Shown here: positions 13,755 through 24,520 of the stretch, piece by piece
How positions within the stretch are numbered: position 1 is the stretch's first letter
Layout: every line of letters starts with the position of its first letter
Assembly: GCA_029224185.1 (NCBI GenBank)
Contig: CM055205.1
Location: forward strand, 12,227,319 to 12,291,318
Source of the DNA: Karalla daura
Taxonomy: Eukaryota; Chordata; Actinopteri; Chaetodontiformes; Leiognathidae
Length of the DNA: 64,000 nt
Direction of reading: 5' to 3'
Position numbers and translations under genes: made by a program
The notes under the pieces: model-generated
What the model saw: the letters and a program-made list of their open reading frames with translations, nothing else
What the model was told of the DNA's origin: nothing
Databases searched by the model: none

Positions 13755-13930
13755 CTCCTTCTTTCTCCTATTGGTTTACGCGCTGAATGACATTCCCAAG
13801 AGCCAATCATGTTCTGTTGCGATGAACACCACGGACCAATCAGCGTGCGTTATGCAAATATCCAAACGAAATTTCCCCATTTGCAATACTCTGTTGTGAC
13901 AGCATTTAGCGTCTCAGATGTTTCATTTTC
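13755..13930 (+). promoter_or_regulatory. nfe2l3: nfe2l3 promoter region
   Basis: Three CCAAT boxes (ATTGG 13770-13774, CCAAT 13803-13807 and 13836-13840) and an octamer ATGCAAAT (13852-13859) are packed into 90 bases. They lie 390-480 bases before the nfe2l3 start codon, and the following 5' UTR becomes CpG-rich. There is no obvious TATA box. Transcription probably starts around 13880-13930; the exact site cannot be read from sequence. Confidence 0.6.
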
Positions 13931-14249
13931 TGTTTCACTGACAACGCGTTTAAAGTTTTAACTGACAGCCAGATGCGTCGGAGAAATTACTTCTCCAACA
14001 TATCGGACTGAACGGAACTGGTTCCGCTATGCTCGCGCCCCGAGGTTCCCGTTAACCGGTACTCAGAGATGATAGCTAACTGCTAACAGCTAGCACGGCT
14101 AACTACCGATTCGCCGGTACAGGCGGACCTCTTTGTCTGACAGGGGAAGGCGTGCTCTTTTGTTAGCTTTCTCCCCACTCTTTGTCCAGTCGGGAACTGT
14201 TGGGTCAGGATTTCACGATTATTTTCGCAGCTCTGAAAGTATTTAGAAA

Positions 14250-17200
14250 ATGCAAATCGCGAAAAAGTATCTCAACGAAGGCCTGATTCAGTTAACCATC
14301 TTGCTCAGTTTGATAGGAGTTCGCGTGGACATCGACAGCTACTTAAGCGGCTACTACTCCCCTCTGATAGAGATTAACTTGGGTCCTAGCTCAGCCTACA
14401 CCCAGACACCTTTCCACAGTTTGAGAGACACTCTTGACGGATACAGCGTCCATCCAAAATGCCCTGAGCTGGACTATTTCTTTGCCAGTCGGCGGCTGCT
14501 GGACGAGGTGAGGACCCTGGGCTCTCCTCGCTTCCCCACACAGTTGAACGCATGGCTGGTGCACCAGGTGTCTGCAACAGACAAGGCTGACTGCGGCCCT
14601 TCAACCAGCAACAGTAGCACCAACAACAGCACAGACACTGAACCCGGGCTGGACAGCTCCAGGGACCAGGCCGGGGATGGATCTGAACACCTGCCCGACA
14701 GCGGTCGAGATGGGGGACAAACAACCCCTGGACCTGGACAAGGGCCTTGCACTACCAGCGAGGCCAGCAGGTTCCTTCAAGAGGCAAGTTTGTGTGTGTG
14801 TACAGCAAGGTTAAAACAGACTCTACAACCACTTAAGCTTCATTATCAAGACGATTGGATTCCCAGCTAAAGTACTCGGTCGCCTCATGTGATGAGCCAC
14901 AGTTGCAACTTCCTCACTGGGTAGCTAATGCTATCAGCAGCTAACTATGAGCACAGACCCATGTTATACAACACAGCTAACCAGTGACTTATTATATTGC
15001 ACCAGGAAATCTCCTGTCAATCACACCTGTTGCCAGATCTCCACTTACTTTCATTTTGAATATACAACTTGGATTGCAATTAAGGCGAATCAAAGTCCTG
15101 CTAGTTTGATTCATTGTCTTATGGTAAATCAGTGTAACAGTTCAACTCAGGTGTCCTGTCCTAATCAGAAGACTTCATTAATCCCAGAGGAAATTGTGTG
15201 GTCACAGTTGCTTCTTGCCAGTAAAACACACACTCGTATAGAATGAATCCATCAAAATCCTACAAAAATAGGAAACGATAAATACGAAGTAAGTGATAAT
15301 GAAAGTCAAACACGTTCATGAAACAGCTCCAATATGTATCAGCTTAAAACTATATATGATCATTAAAAATAGGTTATGATTTGCATTAACTTGTAACAGT
15401 TGCAGTTTGATGAACAGCACCTGCCACACTTTGTGTCACATCAACTCCCCCATCCCCCACCCCTTCTGGATGAACTTTACAAACAAGACCTTGATGCGTC
15501 CAGTGTAATGATTAAGTCACCAGTAACAAGAGAAAAAAAAGATATCACAAAAGTACATCTCGTTCCAAATCTTGTGTAACTGCTTTCTGGCATTTTGTTT
15601 TGCAGACTGTAATCACACCCAGCCTCCTCTTATTTTTGTGTGTAACTCAGCTGGTGATACAGTTTGTGCAGCTTAGGGTAGAAACAGCTGCAGGATGGAT
15701 GTTGTATCCTGAGGGCAGTTGACATCGCCATTTGTGTAACTTTACCCCCTTTCTTCAGCCGCCAGCTGTGGGCTCTGAGAGGTGGCAAGTAAGGCTTAGG
15801 CACACACCCTGTTCACTTAGACAAAAGCGGTGGTCCAGTGTGGAAAGCTGCCACCTCCCAGGGCTCGTTTGACGTACAGATAATGTGATGTTAACGTATC
15901 TTTTGTCCCCCTCGCTCCCTTCCTTAAAGCAGAACTGCTTGAGGGACAAGATAATGTGGTTTGTGGGAACACAGTGTTTCCAAAGAGTGGGATCAATAGC
16001 TGTACATTCGTTAGGCCTTTTCAGGCTGGAAAAGCAGCTCCTGTAGACACCGACAAGCTCAGACAGAGCTAAGGCAGAACTCGTTTTTCAGAATTGTTGC
16101 TTCTGGCATTGGTGTTAAAACTGATTCAGCAATTATTATTTTCTCTGTAGAACAGGTGAGATCTCCTCCCCCGTCTTCCTCCAATTAAGTACGAACGGTA
16201 GTTTTGTGTGGAAACGTCAAGGATTTTGCACCCGATGACCCTAATATACCCCAAGTACAATTGGAGATGCAGGCTGTAGCGACCACTGACCTTCTGACCC
16301 ATGGATGATCTCGCTGCCCCAAAGCCACAGACAGTGGCCCCAGTTAATAAAACCTATCAGCTAAAACTAGGGCAGCAAACGTTTTTTGAGATATCGGATG
16401 AGCAGGTTGTGGTTGGCAAAAACAGCCACGTGATCAAACAAATCTAACTCTTGTACACCCCCCCCCCTCCCATCCCCATCTGCCTGTCTTTGTCCAAACA
16501 GGAGGATGAAGCTAAAGTCAAAGAGGAGGAAGAGAGCACCCCTCTCACCCAGCTGGTTCAGAGTTCCCTGCTGGAGCAACAGGTTTGTGACAGACTGCTT
16601 CCTCTTGGTGCTCGATGGCGGCTCAGTGGTTAGCACTGTCGCCTCCTAGTCGGGCAGACGGCATTCCTGTAAGGCGTCTGCATGCTCTCCCTAAGTCTCT
16701 GTGGGTTTTCTCCAGGTACAGCTATTGTTTAAAGCTGTGTTTTTCAGCCTTGTTCCTCAAGGACCCTGCCTTGCATGTTTCAGTTGTTTCTTGCTCCAGC
16801 ACACCTGATTCAACTGAGTGCCTCACTTGCTCTGCAGAGCTCGATGATTGGCCAGCTACTTCAGGTGTGATGGAACAAGAAACGTATAAAACGTGTGGCG
16901 CAAAGTTCCCCCAAGGAACAGGGTTGAAAAACGTTGGTTTTATATCAACTGGAGACTCTACAATGCCCCTAGGTGTGAGCATGACAGTGAGTGGTGTCCT
17001 TATTAGCTAATGAATGGATGATGTTGTAGGTGTGTTTTTGGAAAATTACTCGTTTTCTCTCAAGAGTACACAAAGACTGTTTGTGAGTGAGTCAAGACAT
17101 AAGCATTGCACTTGTGTAAAGTAAACTATTTTTACCCAGAACGTCCTGTGATGTCACTGATGACTGCAGTTTTGTGTGAGATCAGTGTATAATTATGGAA

Positions 17201-19184
17201 TACCTCTTACTCAGAGTTATATTAGTAAACGCGTTGTTCCTCCCTCTCTCAGAGTCTGCTTGAAGGCATCACAACGCCGCCTGTGACAGCACGCCACTGT
17301 CCCACCATTGATATCGACCAGCACTGGAACAACTTACTCTCTCTGTCTGTTAATGACCTCGACGTAAGTTGTATACACGTTTTTGTTGGGGTTTTTTTTA
17401 CACTATCCTTATCCCTATCCTTCCCCTTCCACTTCTGTCTCCTCTTAACTTCTACTTCTTCTGCACTCATTTGAATCGGGTGTTTTGGAGCAGGAAACGT
17501 CTAAAACATGCGGGACAGTGTCCCAGAGTTGGAAAAACACTCTAGAGCAGTATTAATCATTCCATCATGATCCCCTTGGTAAAAATAAATAAGTCTCATA
17601 TTTTATTTAGTAAAAGCCTAAAAGTATTCAGCTTTGATTTAAAAACAAATTAAATTTACTAGAGAAAAGTACATTTGTATTAGTGTGTGTAGTTTGGATT
17701 CATCACTAAGCGGCACCAATGCATTTATGTAGAAGTAAAACTATCGGTGTCAGTTTAAGAAATGTTCACTGATTATCAATCGCTTGATAGTTAGTCCACT
17801 ACATAGATGTCCCTCTGTAGAGAGTGTAATATGTAAAATGGTGTCTGATGCAGGACCTGGACACCCTTGTTACCGACCCGGATATGACCACGGCCATCAG
17901 CCAGGATGTCAGCTTACACGATGCGATGGTAACCGGCAGCGGAGCCTTCAGCGTGACATCTGGCAGGGCCGAGGCCAGGCCTGTAGCCACGCAACACAGA
18001 CCCCTCTTCAGACTGGAACCCGCAGGCTCCTCACACTCGGACGCATCACCAGGCATGGCGCTGGGCCTGGCTGCTTTGCCCTTCGCCTCTGTGTGTAATC
18101 TGTCTGGGAACATGTCGCAGCACGGCGCACTGGGCGACTGTCTGGATGAGGCGGTGTTCGACCAGATCAACCAGCTGGGTTTGGAAGGCCTGGACAGCAT
18201 GGACAACCAGTTCATGGGCTGTCTGGGCAGCATCGACCCACAGGTCCTGGAGGACTTGGACTCGGACTCGGGCCTCTCCTTGGAGAGCAGCTCTGGAGGT
18301 CCCACCTCTCCAGGTTGGTTGAAATCTCCACAGATGTGTTTCTGTATATCTGTACCAGCCAGAGAAAGTGTTTGTGATACTGATAAAACCATGAACTCCT
18401 CACTCCTCCAGGCTCATCCGAGATGTCCTCGTCATCCAGCTCATACTGTGAGGATGAGTGTGGAGCCACAGGCTACAGCAGCGAGGTGGACTCAGTCTCC
18501 ACAAAAGGCATCATCCTCGACTGCCCAACGACGTGGCCGCCCATCGACCCAAGCGAGAGCGTGTGGCACGACCACAGTTACTCCTCCCCAGCTCTCTTCG
18601 ACCAGCCCATGATGGGGCTTTCCCACAAGGGGATCAAAGAGGAGCCCCTGAGCGACGACGACGGGCCCAGGTTGGATGAGAGGGAGCTGAGCCGGGACGA
18701 GATGCGCGCCCGCGCCATGTGCATCCCCTTCTCCGTCCTGCAGATCGTCAACATGCCCGTGGAGGAGTTCCTGGAGGTGCTGGACGGTCACGGTTTCTCC
18801 CCCGAGCAGGTGACCCTGCTGAGGGACATCCGCAGGAGAGGGAAGAACAAGCTGGCGGCGCAGAACTGCCGCAAGCGCAAACTGGACGCCATCACGGGGC
18901 TGCAGGAGGAGGTGGAGCGGCTGCACGCCCAGAGGGACAGGCTGCTGAGGGAGAAGCAGCTCACTGCCAAGACCATGGGCGCAGTGGGCCAGCAGATTAA
19001 GCAGCTGACCAGAGATGTCCTGGCCCGCCTGAGGGACAATGCGGGGCAGCCCCTAAACCCAGAGAGGTTCACCCTGCAGTGCGGGGCCGACGGGAGGGTC
19101 GTGGTTCAGCCTGTGAGGCGGCCGACCGTCCCCACATCGAGCAGCAGCAAAACGGACAAGAGGAAGAAGGAGAAAAAGCAATGA
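14250..19184 (+). CDS. nfe2l3: Nuclear factor erythroid 2-like 3 (Nrf3), CNC-bZIP transcription factor
   Basis: ER-tethered CNC-bZIP activator that pairs with small Maf proteins on antioxidant/NF-E2-type elements after release from the membrane. Five coding exons are inferred: 14250-14783, 16502-16582, 17253-17363, 17854-18313 and 18412-19184, giving 652 aa (human NFE2L3 is about 690). Visible parts: an N-terminal hydrophobic anchor (residues about 10-24, the NHB1 box); an NHB2-like block with LGPSSAYTQT at 45-54; Asn/Ser/Thr-rich glycosylation sequons at 121-128; a DSGLS phosphodegron-like motif at 380-384; a CNC region before the basic region RRRGKNKLAAQNCRKRK (536-552); and a leucine zipper to about 600. 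nfe2l3 is preferred over nfe2l1 from the PLNPERFTLQC block near the C terminus, the lack of the long acidic and poly-Ser domains, and the cbx3-snx10 neighbours. The start matches the conserved KKYL...EGL N terminus of the family. Intron 1 needs a GC donor. Intron 4 is only 98 bases, and its retention would shift the frame. Confidence 0.93.
14784..16501 (+). other. nfe2l3: nfe2l3 intron 1 with a GC-AG splice pair
   Basis: The reading frame of exon 1 ends at AAGAG followed by GCAAGT, the classical GC donor consensus. Joined to the acceptor at 16500-16501 it keeps phase 0 into exon 2. The nearest GT alternative (AG before GTTCCT at 14771) would put exon 2 out of frame. The intron holds no other recognised gene; a CCCCCCCC tract lies just before the acceptor. 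Confidence 0.7.
16612..16722 (+). repeat. SINE head fragment in nfe2l3 intron 2
   Basis: GGCGGCTCAGTGGTTAGCAC followed by TGTCGCCTC is the tRNA-like A-box head of a common fish SINE. It continues into CTGCATGCTCTCCCTAAGTC and a GTGGGTTTTCTCC core block and then breaks off. Confidence 0.75.
16736..16934. mobile_element. Palindromic hAT-type MITE in nfe2l3 intron 2
   Basis: The two ends are inverted copies. On the left: TTTTTCAGCC, CCTCAAGGACC, TGCATGTTTCAG, TTGCTCCAGCACACCTGATT. On the right, reversed: CAGGTGTGATGGAACAAG, AAACGTATAAAACGTG, CCAAGGAACAGGGTTG. This palindrome is a well-known non-autonomous hAT-like element of many fish genomes. It carries no transposase. Confidence 0.8.
17466..17540. 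mobile_element. Half copy of the same MITE in nfe2l3 intron 3
   Basis: TTTGAATCGGGTGTTTTGGA, then CAGGAAACGTCTAAAACATG and GGGACAGTGTCCCAGAGTTG match the right arm of the element at 16736-16934, closer to the usual family sequence than that copy. Only one arm is present. Confidence 0.75.
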
Positions 19185-19363
19185 TGCAGTATTGCCAGCT
19201 GAGACACATGCTCTTAGGTTTTTGGATATATTCTGAACTTAACTTGCTTGACTCTGGTTTTGGGAACTCCTCTTTTTGTATGTGCGGATTCACCTAAATT
19301 GACAAAAGCTGCAAAAAGAGAAAAAAAAAAAAGACTGGGTTTAAAAAAAAAAAAAATCCTGTA

Positions 19364-19369
19364 AATAAA
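19364..19369 (+). terminator. nfe2l3: Proximal poly(A) signal of nfe2l3
   Basis: AATAAA in GTAAATAAAATC, 180 bases after the stop codon. Confidence 0.5.
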
Positions 19370-20433
19370 ATCTCTCATGGGAAAAAAAATGTAGCTTACA
19401 CACTGGACATTTGGGTAGAAGATGGACGAAGCAGCCGAGGCAGTTTAACAGGAGCACTGCAGGCAATGCTACCACTCTCTCTCTATCTCTGTATCTGTTT
19501 CTCTCTATGCCTGTTCACGTCATTGGGTTTTCACAGACAAGCAGCAACAGCTAGACACATTTCAAGTCAACAGTGTGACGGTTTACTGGATCTAGGAGAA
19601 GGATTCTGTTTGTTTTCATGTATCCGTGTCTCACCGTATACCTGTATAGTATACAAAGGTTAAAACGTTGTATTTATTGAAGTTTCTGGCGTCTCTGATG
19701 TGCTTATTTGCATCATGGGACCATCAAGGGGCAGTATCGTTTCTGTTTTGCCTAATGAATTTATCTCAAAGTGGTAAAATTTATTGGAACACCTAATATC
19801 TAAAGTTTACAGATTTCTTCCAACTATTTGAGGGCATGGACTGTTCAGCAGAAATTTTAACTGAAATGTTAAGTAAAAAAATGTGTTACTTTCCATGTAT
19901 GTCATGACGACATATAGTATACCAATGATTAAACTGACAAGGCCTTAATTCACATTCAGTAAGTGTCTTGGACATTGTGTGTGTACATGATCCATGGATG
20001 CTTGCAGAGGTTTTTGAAAGGTTTCCATCACATGTTTTAAATCATGTCAAGTCATTTGAGTCTAGCACAATTTTGCTTAACCCTTTTATTTTTGGCAAGA
20101 TTATATTCTACCTCACGCCTTAGTTTGTTAGATTTTGGCTTTGTTAAAGAAAAAAAAAACAACCCTTCTAAGGGGACCTGAAGTGCACTCATGAATTCCA
20201 ATGTTTTCCTCATTGATTTGGCCCTGAATGGACCTTAAACACCACATGATTTGAAAAATATATATATACAATCATCAACTCTATTTAATAGGATTGAATG
20301 TCAATTTTCTTTTGGGATGTTTGAGATTATGTGAGAGTTGACTTTGAGTATTAAGTTGTCATCTTATTCATGGGCACACCACTTTAAACAGATGAGTGAG
20401 TGATTGAAAATGAAAAAGATTTATAAGGTAGTT

Positions 20434-20970
20434 AGTCGTGTGACTCCTTAAGTTTTCTACCCCCCCCTTACTCTTTTACAATTTTCTTTTGTATTTAATT
20501 TTCCTGGTTTGACCAAGAATTTTACTTTTGTGTACATTTCAAGCTGTTTTTGTTTGTCGCTGGGGAGGGGGGCATGTGTTTTGGATTGCATGAAGATTGT
20601 TGAATGTTGATAGTTTTTGCTTAGGGAATATGAAATGCTCTTGCAAACCTTGTTTTGTTTTTTTTTCCTCATTTAAAAAAAAAAGAAAAATATGACTTAT
20701 AAAGGATGAGCGTCTCTTTTTTTTTCTTTGAATAACCATCAGTATCCATCACAAGCCATGGGATGAGCAAGGTAAATCAACTATTGATAGCAAGATGCTT
20801 TAAACTCTTCCTATGGATGTTTTCATTGAATAAATGAAGCAGATTGACAATTCTGAGCCCTGCAAGTTTCATTATCGCAGCCTTTTTGGATTTTTCAAGC
20901 CCAAGAGATTTTTAAGATGTGTATGCAAAAAATAATTCAGTCCCAAAATAGCATTGTGCACAAACCTAAA
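20434..20970 (+). repeat. Diverged segmental duplicate, copy A
   Basis: Shares several blocks, in the same order, with copy B at 21472-21893. These are AGTCGTGTGAC...AAGTTTTCT (20434), ATCACAAGCCATGGGATGAG (20747 on) against the equivalent in B, a CCTGCAAGTTTCA block, and GTATGCAAA...TGTGCACAAACCTAA (20918-20970). Internal indels differ, A carrying about 230 extra bases early on. It overlaps the end of the nfe2l3 3' UTR. Confidence 0.55.
20829..20834 (+). terminator. nfe2l3: Distal poly(A) signal of nfe2l3
   Basis: AATAAA in CATTGAATAAATGAAG, about 1.65 kb after the stop codon. Confidence 0.5.
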
Positions 20971-21471
20971 TGTTAAGTTACTTTGTCTATGTTCTTCTGT
21001 CTGCGCTTTAATCTACTGCAGTCTTATCTCTCGGTGCTCTGAAGTTCTGATATATAAAAGCACCAGATGTGAATATGGCCAGACACAAAACTAGTGGACC
21101 AGGTTTGGCTTGCTGTGCTACAATGAAACATAAGACAATTTAAAATCAAAATGTATTAAGACAACAGAAAAAGTTTAAAAAAATATCAATGAACTGAGAA
21201 AATACAGGAATATAATTAAAATCTAGTGTATGAAATGAATAAAAAGCTTACTTATGGAATACAAGCCAGAGAACAGCTTTAAGCTTTGCTAAAAGCGAAA
21301 TGGAAGTTAGAGGTCGAAAAGTAAATTCCTATGAATGTGGGAAATATGCTTATCAAAATCTGAATTTACTTACTCCAAAAAGCTGTCTCTAAATATCTAA
21401 AAAGTGGCAGTGATGTCACAGCAGCACACCTTTAAACAGACGAATAAAATATATAGTAGTAAAGTAGCAGT

Positions 21472-21893
21472 AGTCGTGTGACTACTAAGTTTTCTTTACA
21501 TTTACTCAAACTTTCTCTTTCTTGCGTTTCTCTTTGTACAACCGTCATTAGCCACCTTTGACTGTGGAATGGGCAAAATAAATTACTATTATTCATATAA
21601 GTATGCGATAAACTCGTTGGAGAAATTCAACGACCTTCGCACTTTCTCGGGCCTGTAAATTTCACCCACCACAGTGCATTATAGGGTCGAAAACTCGAAG
21701 CGCTGGCTAGTCCTCCCAGGCTTCCGTAGGAGCCCCATGTTTTTTCGCGCCTGCTCGCCACTGCTACACAAAAAGAACCGATTAAGCAAAGCAAAGGCTG
21801 CACGCGTGTTTACAAGGCATCACCGTCGGTTTTTTAGGGTGCGTATGCAAACATATTTGCTTGAGTTCCAACTCTGCATCGTGCACAAACCTA
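21472..21893 (+). repeat. Diverged segmental duplicate, copy B
   Basis: Matches copy A: AGTCGTGTGAC...AAGTTTTCT at 21472, GACTGTGGAATGGGCAAAAT near 21563, CCTGTAAATTTCA near 21653, and GTATGCAAA...CGTGCACAAACCTAA at 21841-21893. It runs into the cbx3 5' region. Confidence 0.55.
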
Positions 21894-21996
21894 ACCGTCT
21901 GAGACTGTGCACCGGGGCCGAGCTAACGGCACCTTAGCTTTTCTTTTAGCTGCAATTTGGACCTTTGTAGCAGGCAACGTGGTTTGTGCAGAAACA
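21660..21996 (+). promoter_or_regulatory. cbx3: cbx3 promoter and probable non-coding first exon
   Basis: CpG-richer than its flanks (CGAAAACTCGAAGCGC, TTCGCGCC, CACGCGTG). A good donor, AAACA followed by GTGAGT, lies at 21997 and could end a non-coding first exon that joins the acceptor at 22557. In mammals this promoter is divergent with HNRNPA2B1; no such partner is visible here. Confidence 0.5.
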
Positions 21997-22565
21997 GTGA
22001 GTTACTACGTTAATCTTACTCTCAGCCGTGTTGCGCTGTGTTGAGCACTTATGTTTTACACGCTTTTTACTTCCTGTACACGCTAACCTGTGGTGCTTCT
22101 ATTGCGTTGTTTGTTAAAAAAAAAAAAACCCAAGCTAGCTTAACGCTGAGCGGCTTTGCGAGCCGCCTTGCTTTTATCCATGTTGAAATGATCACAGTAT
22201 GTAGTAAAAAAGGCTCCTTGTTTGAGTAAGAAAACCCGGTAAAATCTAGGATATCAGTCAAATCTAGGCTAGAGTCTGTTATCAGCCAGGCCTCAGCTAC
22301 TGCTAGCATGCCCGCTAACTTTCCCTTCATATAACCTACAAAACGCCATTTCGTGATTTTCCTCAGGGAGGTTTTTTTTTGCGCATATTAAAACTCCCAT
22401 GTGCAAAGCGTAAATATAGTTGTGTGTGTGTGTTTCTGGGTGCCAGCTATCCGTGGCTCTGGTTGGGTGTTTGTCTCGCTTTCCCTGACTTGCAGACTGT
22501 GAGTTCATGCGTGTGTCGGCGTTGCAGACTGTTCCTCACTTCTGTCCCTGTCTGCAGTGCACAGC

Positions 22566-24020
22566 ATGGGCAAGAAGCAGAACAGCAAGGGGAGGAAGGA
22601 GTTTCAGGAAACCCCGGAGGAACCTGAGGAATTTGTTGTAGAGAAAATCCTCGACCAGCGCGTAGTCAATGGCAAAGTAGAGTTCTACCTGAAGTGGAAA
22701 GGATTTACAGAGTGAGTTGGCCTGGACACCTGCTGAGCTGGAAGTGCTTCCCTGGTATGGGGTTGTGCAGTGTTGTTGTCGTTGTATAAGTCATGTCATA
22801 TGTGTGAATGTGCTGTTTATTATTGCTGAGACACTCTGACCATCCTGATCACTCAGTGCTGACAATACCTGGGAGCCGGAGGAGAACCTGGACTGTCCAG
22901 AGCTGATCTCAGCTTTCCTGGAGGCGCAGAAGAATGCCAAGGAGAAACCCGCCTCCGTGAAGAGGAAGGCATCAACAGATGAGCCCGAGAGTGAAGCTAA
23001 GAAAAAAGATGTGGTGAGATCACAGATAAGCTTCCTACTACTGCTACTATTACTACTCCCCACATATAAAGGCCTTTGGTATAACTGGAATTCCAACAAG
23101 GGATAGTCTTGCTGTGCAATGTCACCTCTGGGTCAGTCATGCTCGGCCACAGAAGGGCAGTAGTTGCACGGTTCATCAGCCGAATGTCTGCTGAGCACCA
23201 ATGGAAATGTGAAATCTTTGGTTGGTCAAAGATCTTCAGACTTTTTTTTTCTTCTTTCAACTCTTGTATGTTGTAAGTTTTGGAGGTTGGTCAGTATCAC
23301 TAAGAATTGACTATCAGACACTGGGATTTTCCACATGCATGTGACACACTGGAGAGCTAAAGTGCATTGTTCAGTCATTAGTCATTCAGGCTCATTACAT
23401 TTGACAAATCAGCATTCGTTTGTTAATTCTGTTTGGGTTAAATTTACTTTTTTTTGCAAAAGTAGTATAGCAGTCTCACACACCCCCTCAACCAGGGCTT
23501 TCCTTCAAATATGACACATTGTCAGAAAGATATACGACAGGTATGACTGGGACAGTCATTAGGGCCTCAGACATATCTATATATATATATATTTTTTTTT
23601 AAACTCGTCTTGTCTCCATCTATAGGCCGAGAAACCACGTGGCTTTGCCAGGAACCTCGACCCCGAGCGCATCATCGGTGCTACAGACAGCAGCGGGGAG
23701 CTGATGTTCCTCATGAAATGGTGAGTACAGAAGCTCAAACTGAATTAGCCTTGACGCAGTTAACATACTCACCACCGAGTCCATTATTGATGCTGCATCT
23801 AAGCCTGAAATGAAAACTAATGTGTGGAGCAAGTGTAAGTCCTCTGCGTCTTAAATGTGTTCTCTTGTTTTTCTTTCTTTTTTTTTTCTTCAGGAAAGAC
23901 TCAGATGAAGCAGATCTGGTCCCTGCGCGTGAGGCCAACACTCGCTGCCCTCAGGTGGTCATTTCCTTCTATGAGGAGAGACTGACGTGGCATTCTAGTC
24001 CAGAGGACGAGGCTCAGTAG
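22566..24020 (+). CDS. cbx3: Chromobox protein 3 (HP1 gamma)
   Basis: Heterochromatin protein 1 family reader of methylated H3K9. It dimerises through its chromoshadow domain and acts in the nucleus in silencing and at transcribed genes. Coding exons are 22566-22711, 22857-23013, 23626-23720 and 23894-24020, all with GT-AG borders, giving 174 aa (human CBX3 is 183). The chromodomain covers about residues 22-72, with aromatic-cage residues F23, W44 and F47; Phe instead of Tyr at the first cage position is typical of CBX3. A basic hinge with KRK (84-86) follows, then the chromoshadow domain (about 112-170). The C terminus SSPEDEAQ matches CBX3 rather than CBX1 or CBX5. The start MGKKQN lies eight bases into its exon. 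Human CBX3 has ten further N-terminal residues that are not encoded here. Confidence 0.97.
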
Positions 24021-24520
24021 TCCTTCCCTAGCAGCTCCTTGTTCTGCCTACACCCCCGTCTTCCCCTGTTCAGGACTGAATTTTCTCCTGCATCTCACCC
24101 TCTAGTTTCGGCTTTGTTAGTTGTGTTCAAAGCCTCTTGAGCCTCACGTTGTGAGGCAGCCGGGGATGGGCTTTTTATGTTGTACATATTTGTTGACATT
24201 TCTCTAAGAGAGTTGGTAATGATGTGACATATAGTGGCATCTTTTATCCCCTTTTAGATCCATGTAAGGACAGTTTAGGAAGCTTACGTTGAGTTGAACA
24301 CACCATATGTATTCTCAGGAGGTTATGTTTTAGAATCTCAGCAAAAAGTTATGGATTATGAAGTTAAGCTGTTGACCACCTCCTGTCCCTCCCCCTTTCA
24401 TGTAAGATACTGATATGTTATCTCACGCTAGTGCTAATGTGCTGTTCAAAGAGTTTTTTTGTACTTGGACTTAAATTCTTAATACTATTTGAAGTTCTAT
24501 TAAACTTTTGACCAAACTTT
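24021..24520 (+). other. cbx3: cbx3 3' UTR
   Basis: About 480 bases of frame-poor sequence after the stop codon, ending at an ATTAAA signal. Confidence 0.7.
24499..24504 (+). terminator. cbx3: Poly(A) signal of cbx3
   Basis: ATTAAA in TTCTATTAAACTTTTG, followed by a TTGCTGTTT stretch. Confidence 0.6.

Larger units (their letters stand above)
19185..20860 (+). other. nfe2l3: nfe2l3 3' UTR
   Basis: AT-rich, frame-poor sequence directly after the stop codon, with A-rich runs at about 19318-19356. Two AATAAA signals (19364-19369 and 20829-20834) allow a short (about 0.2 kb) and a long (about 1.65 kb) UTR. No hnrnpa2b1 exon is seen on either strand. Confidence 0.6.

Noticed and set aside
17848..18612. 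Single 254-codon reading frame as the nfe2l3 C-terminal exon
   Set aside because: It reads through a 98-base intron into the wrong frame. The true bZIP frame begins after the acceptor at 18411.
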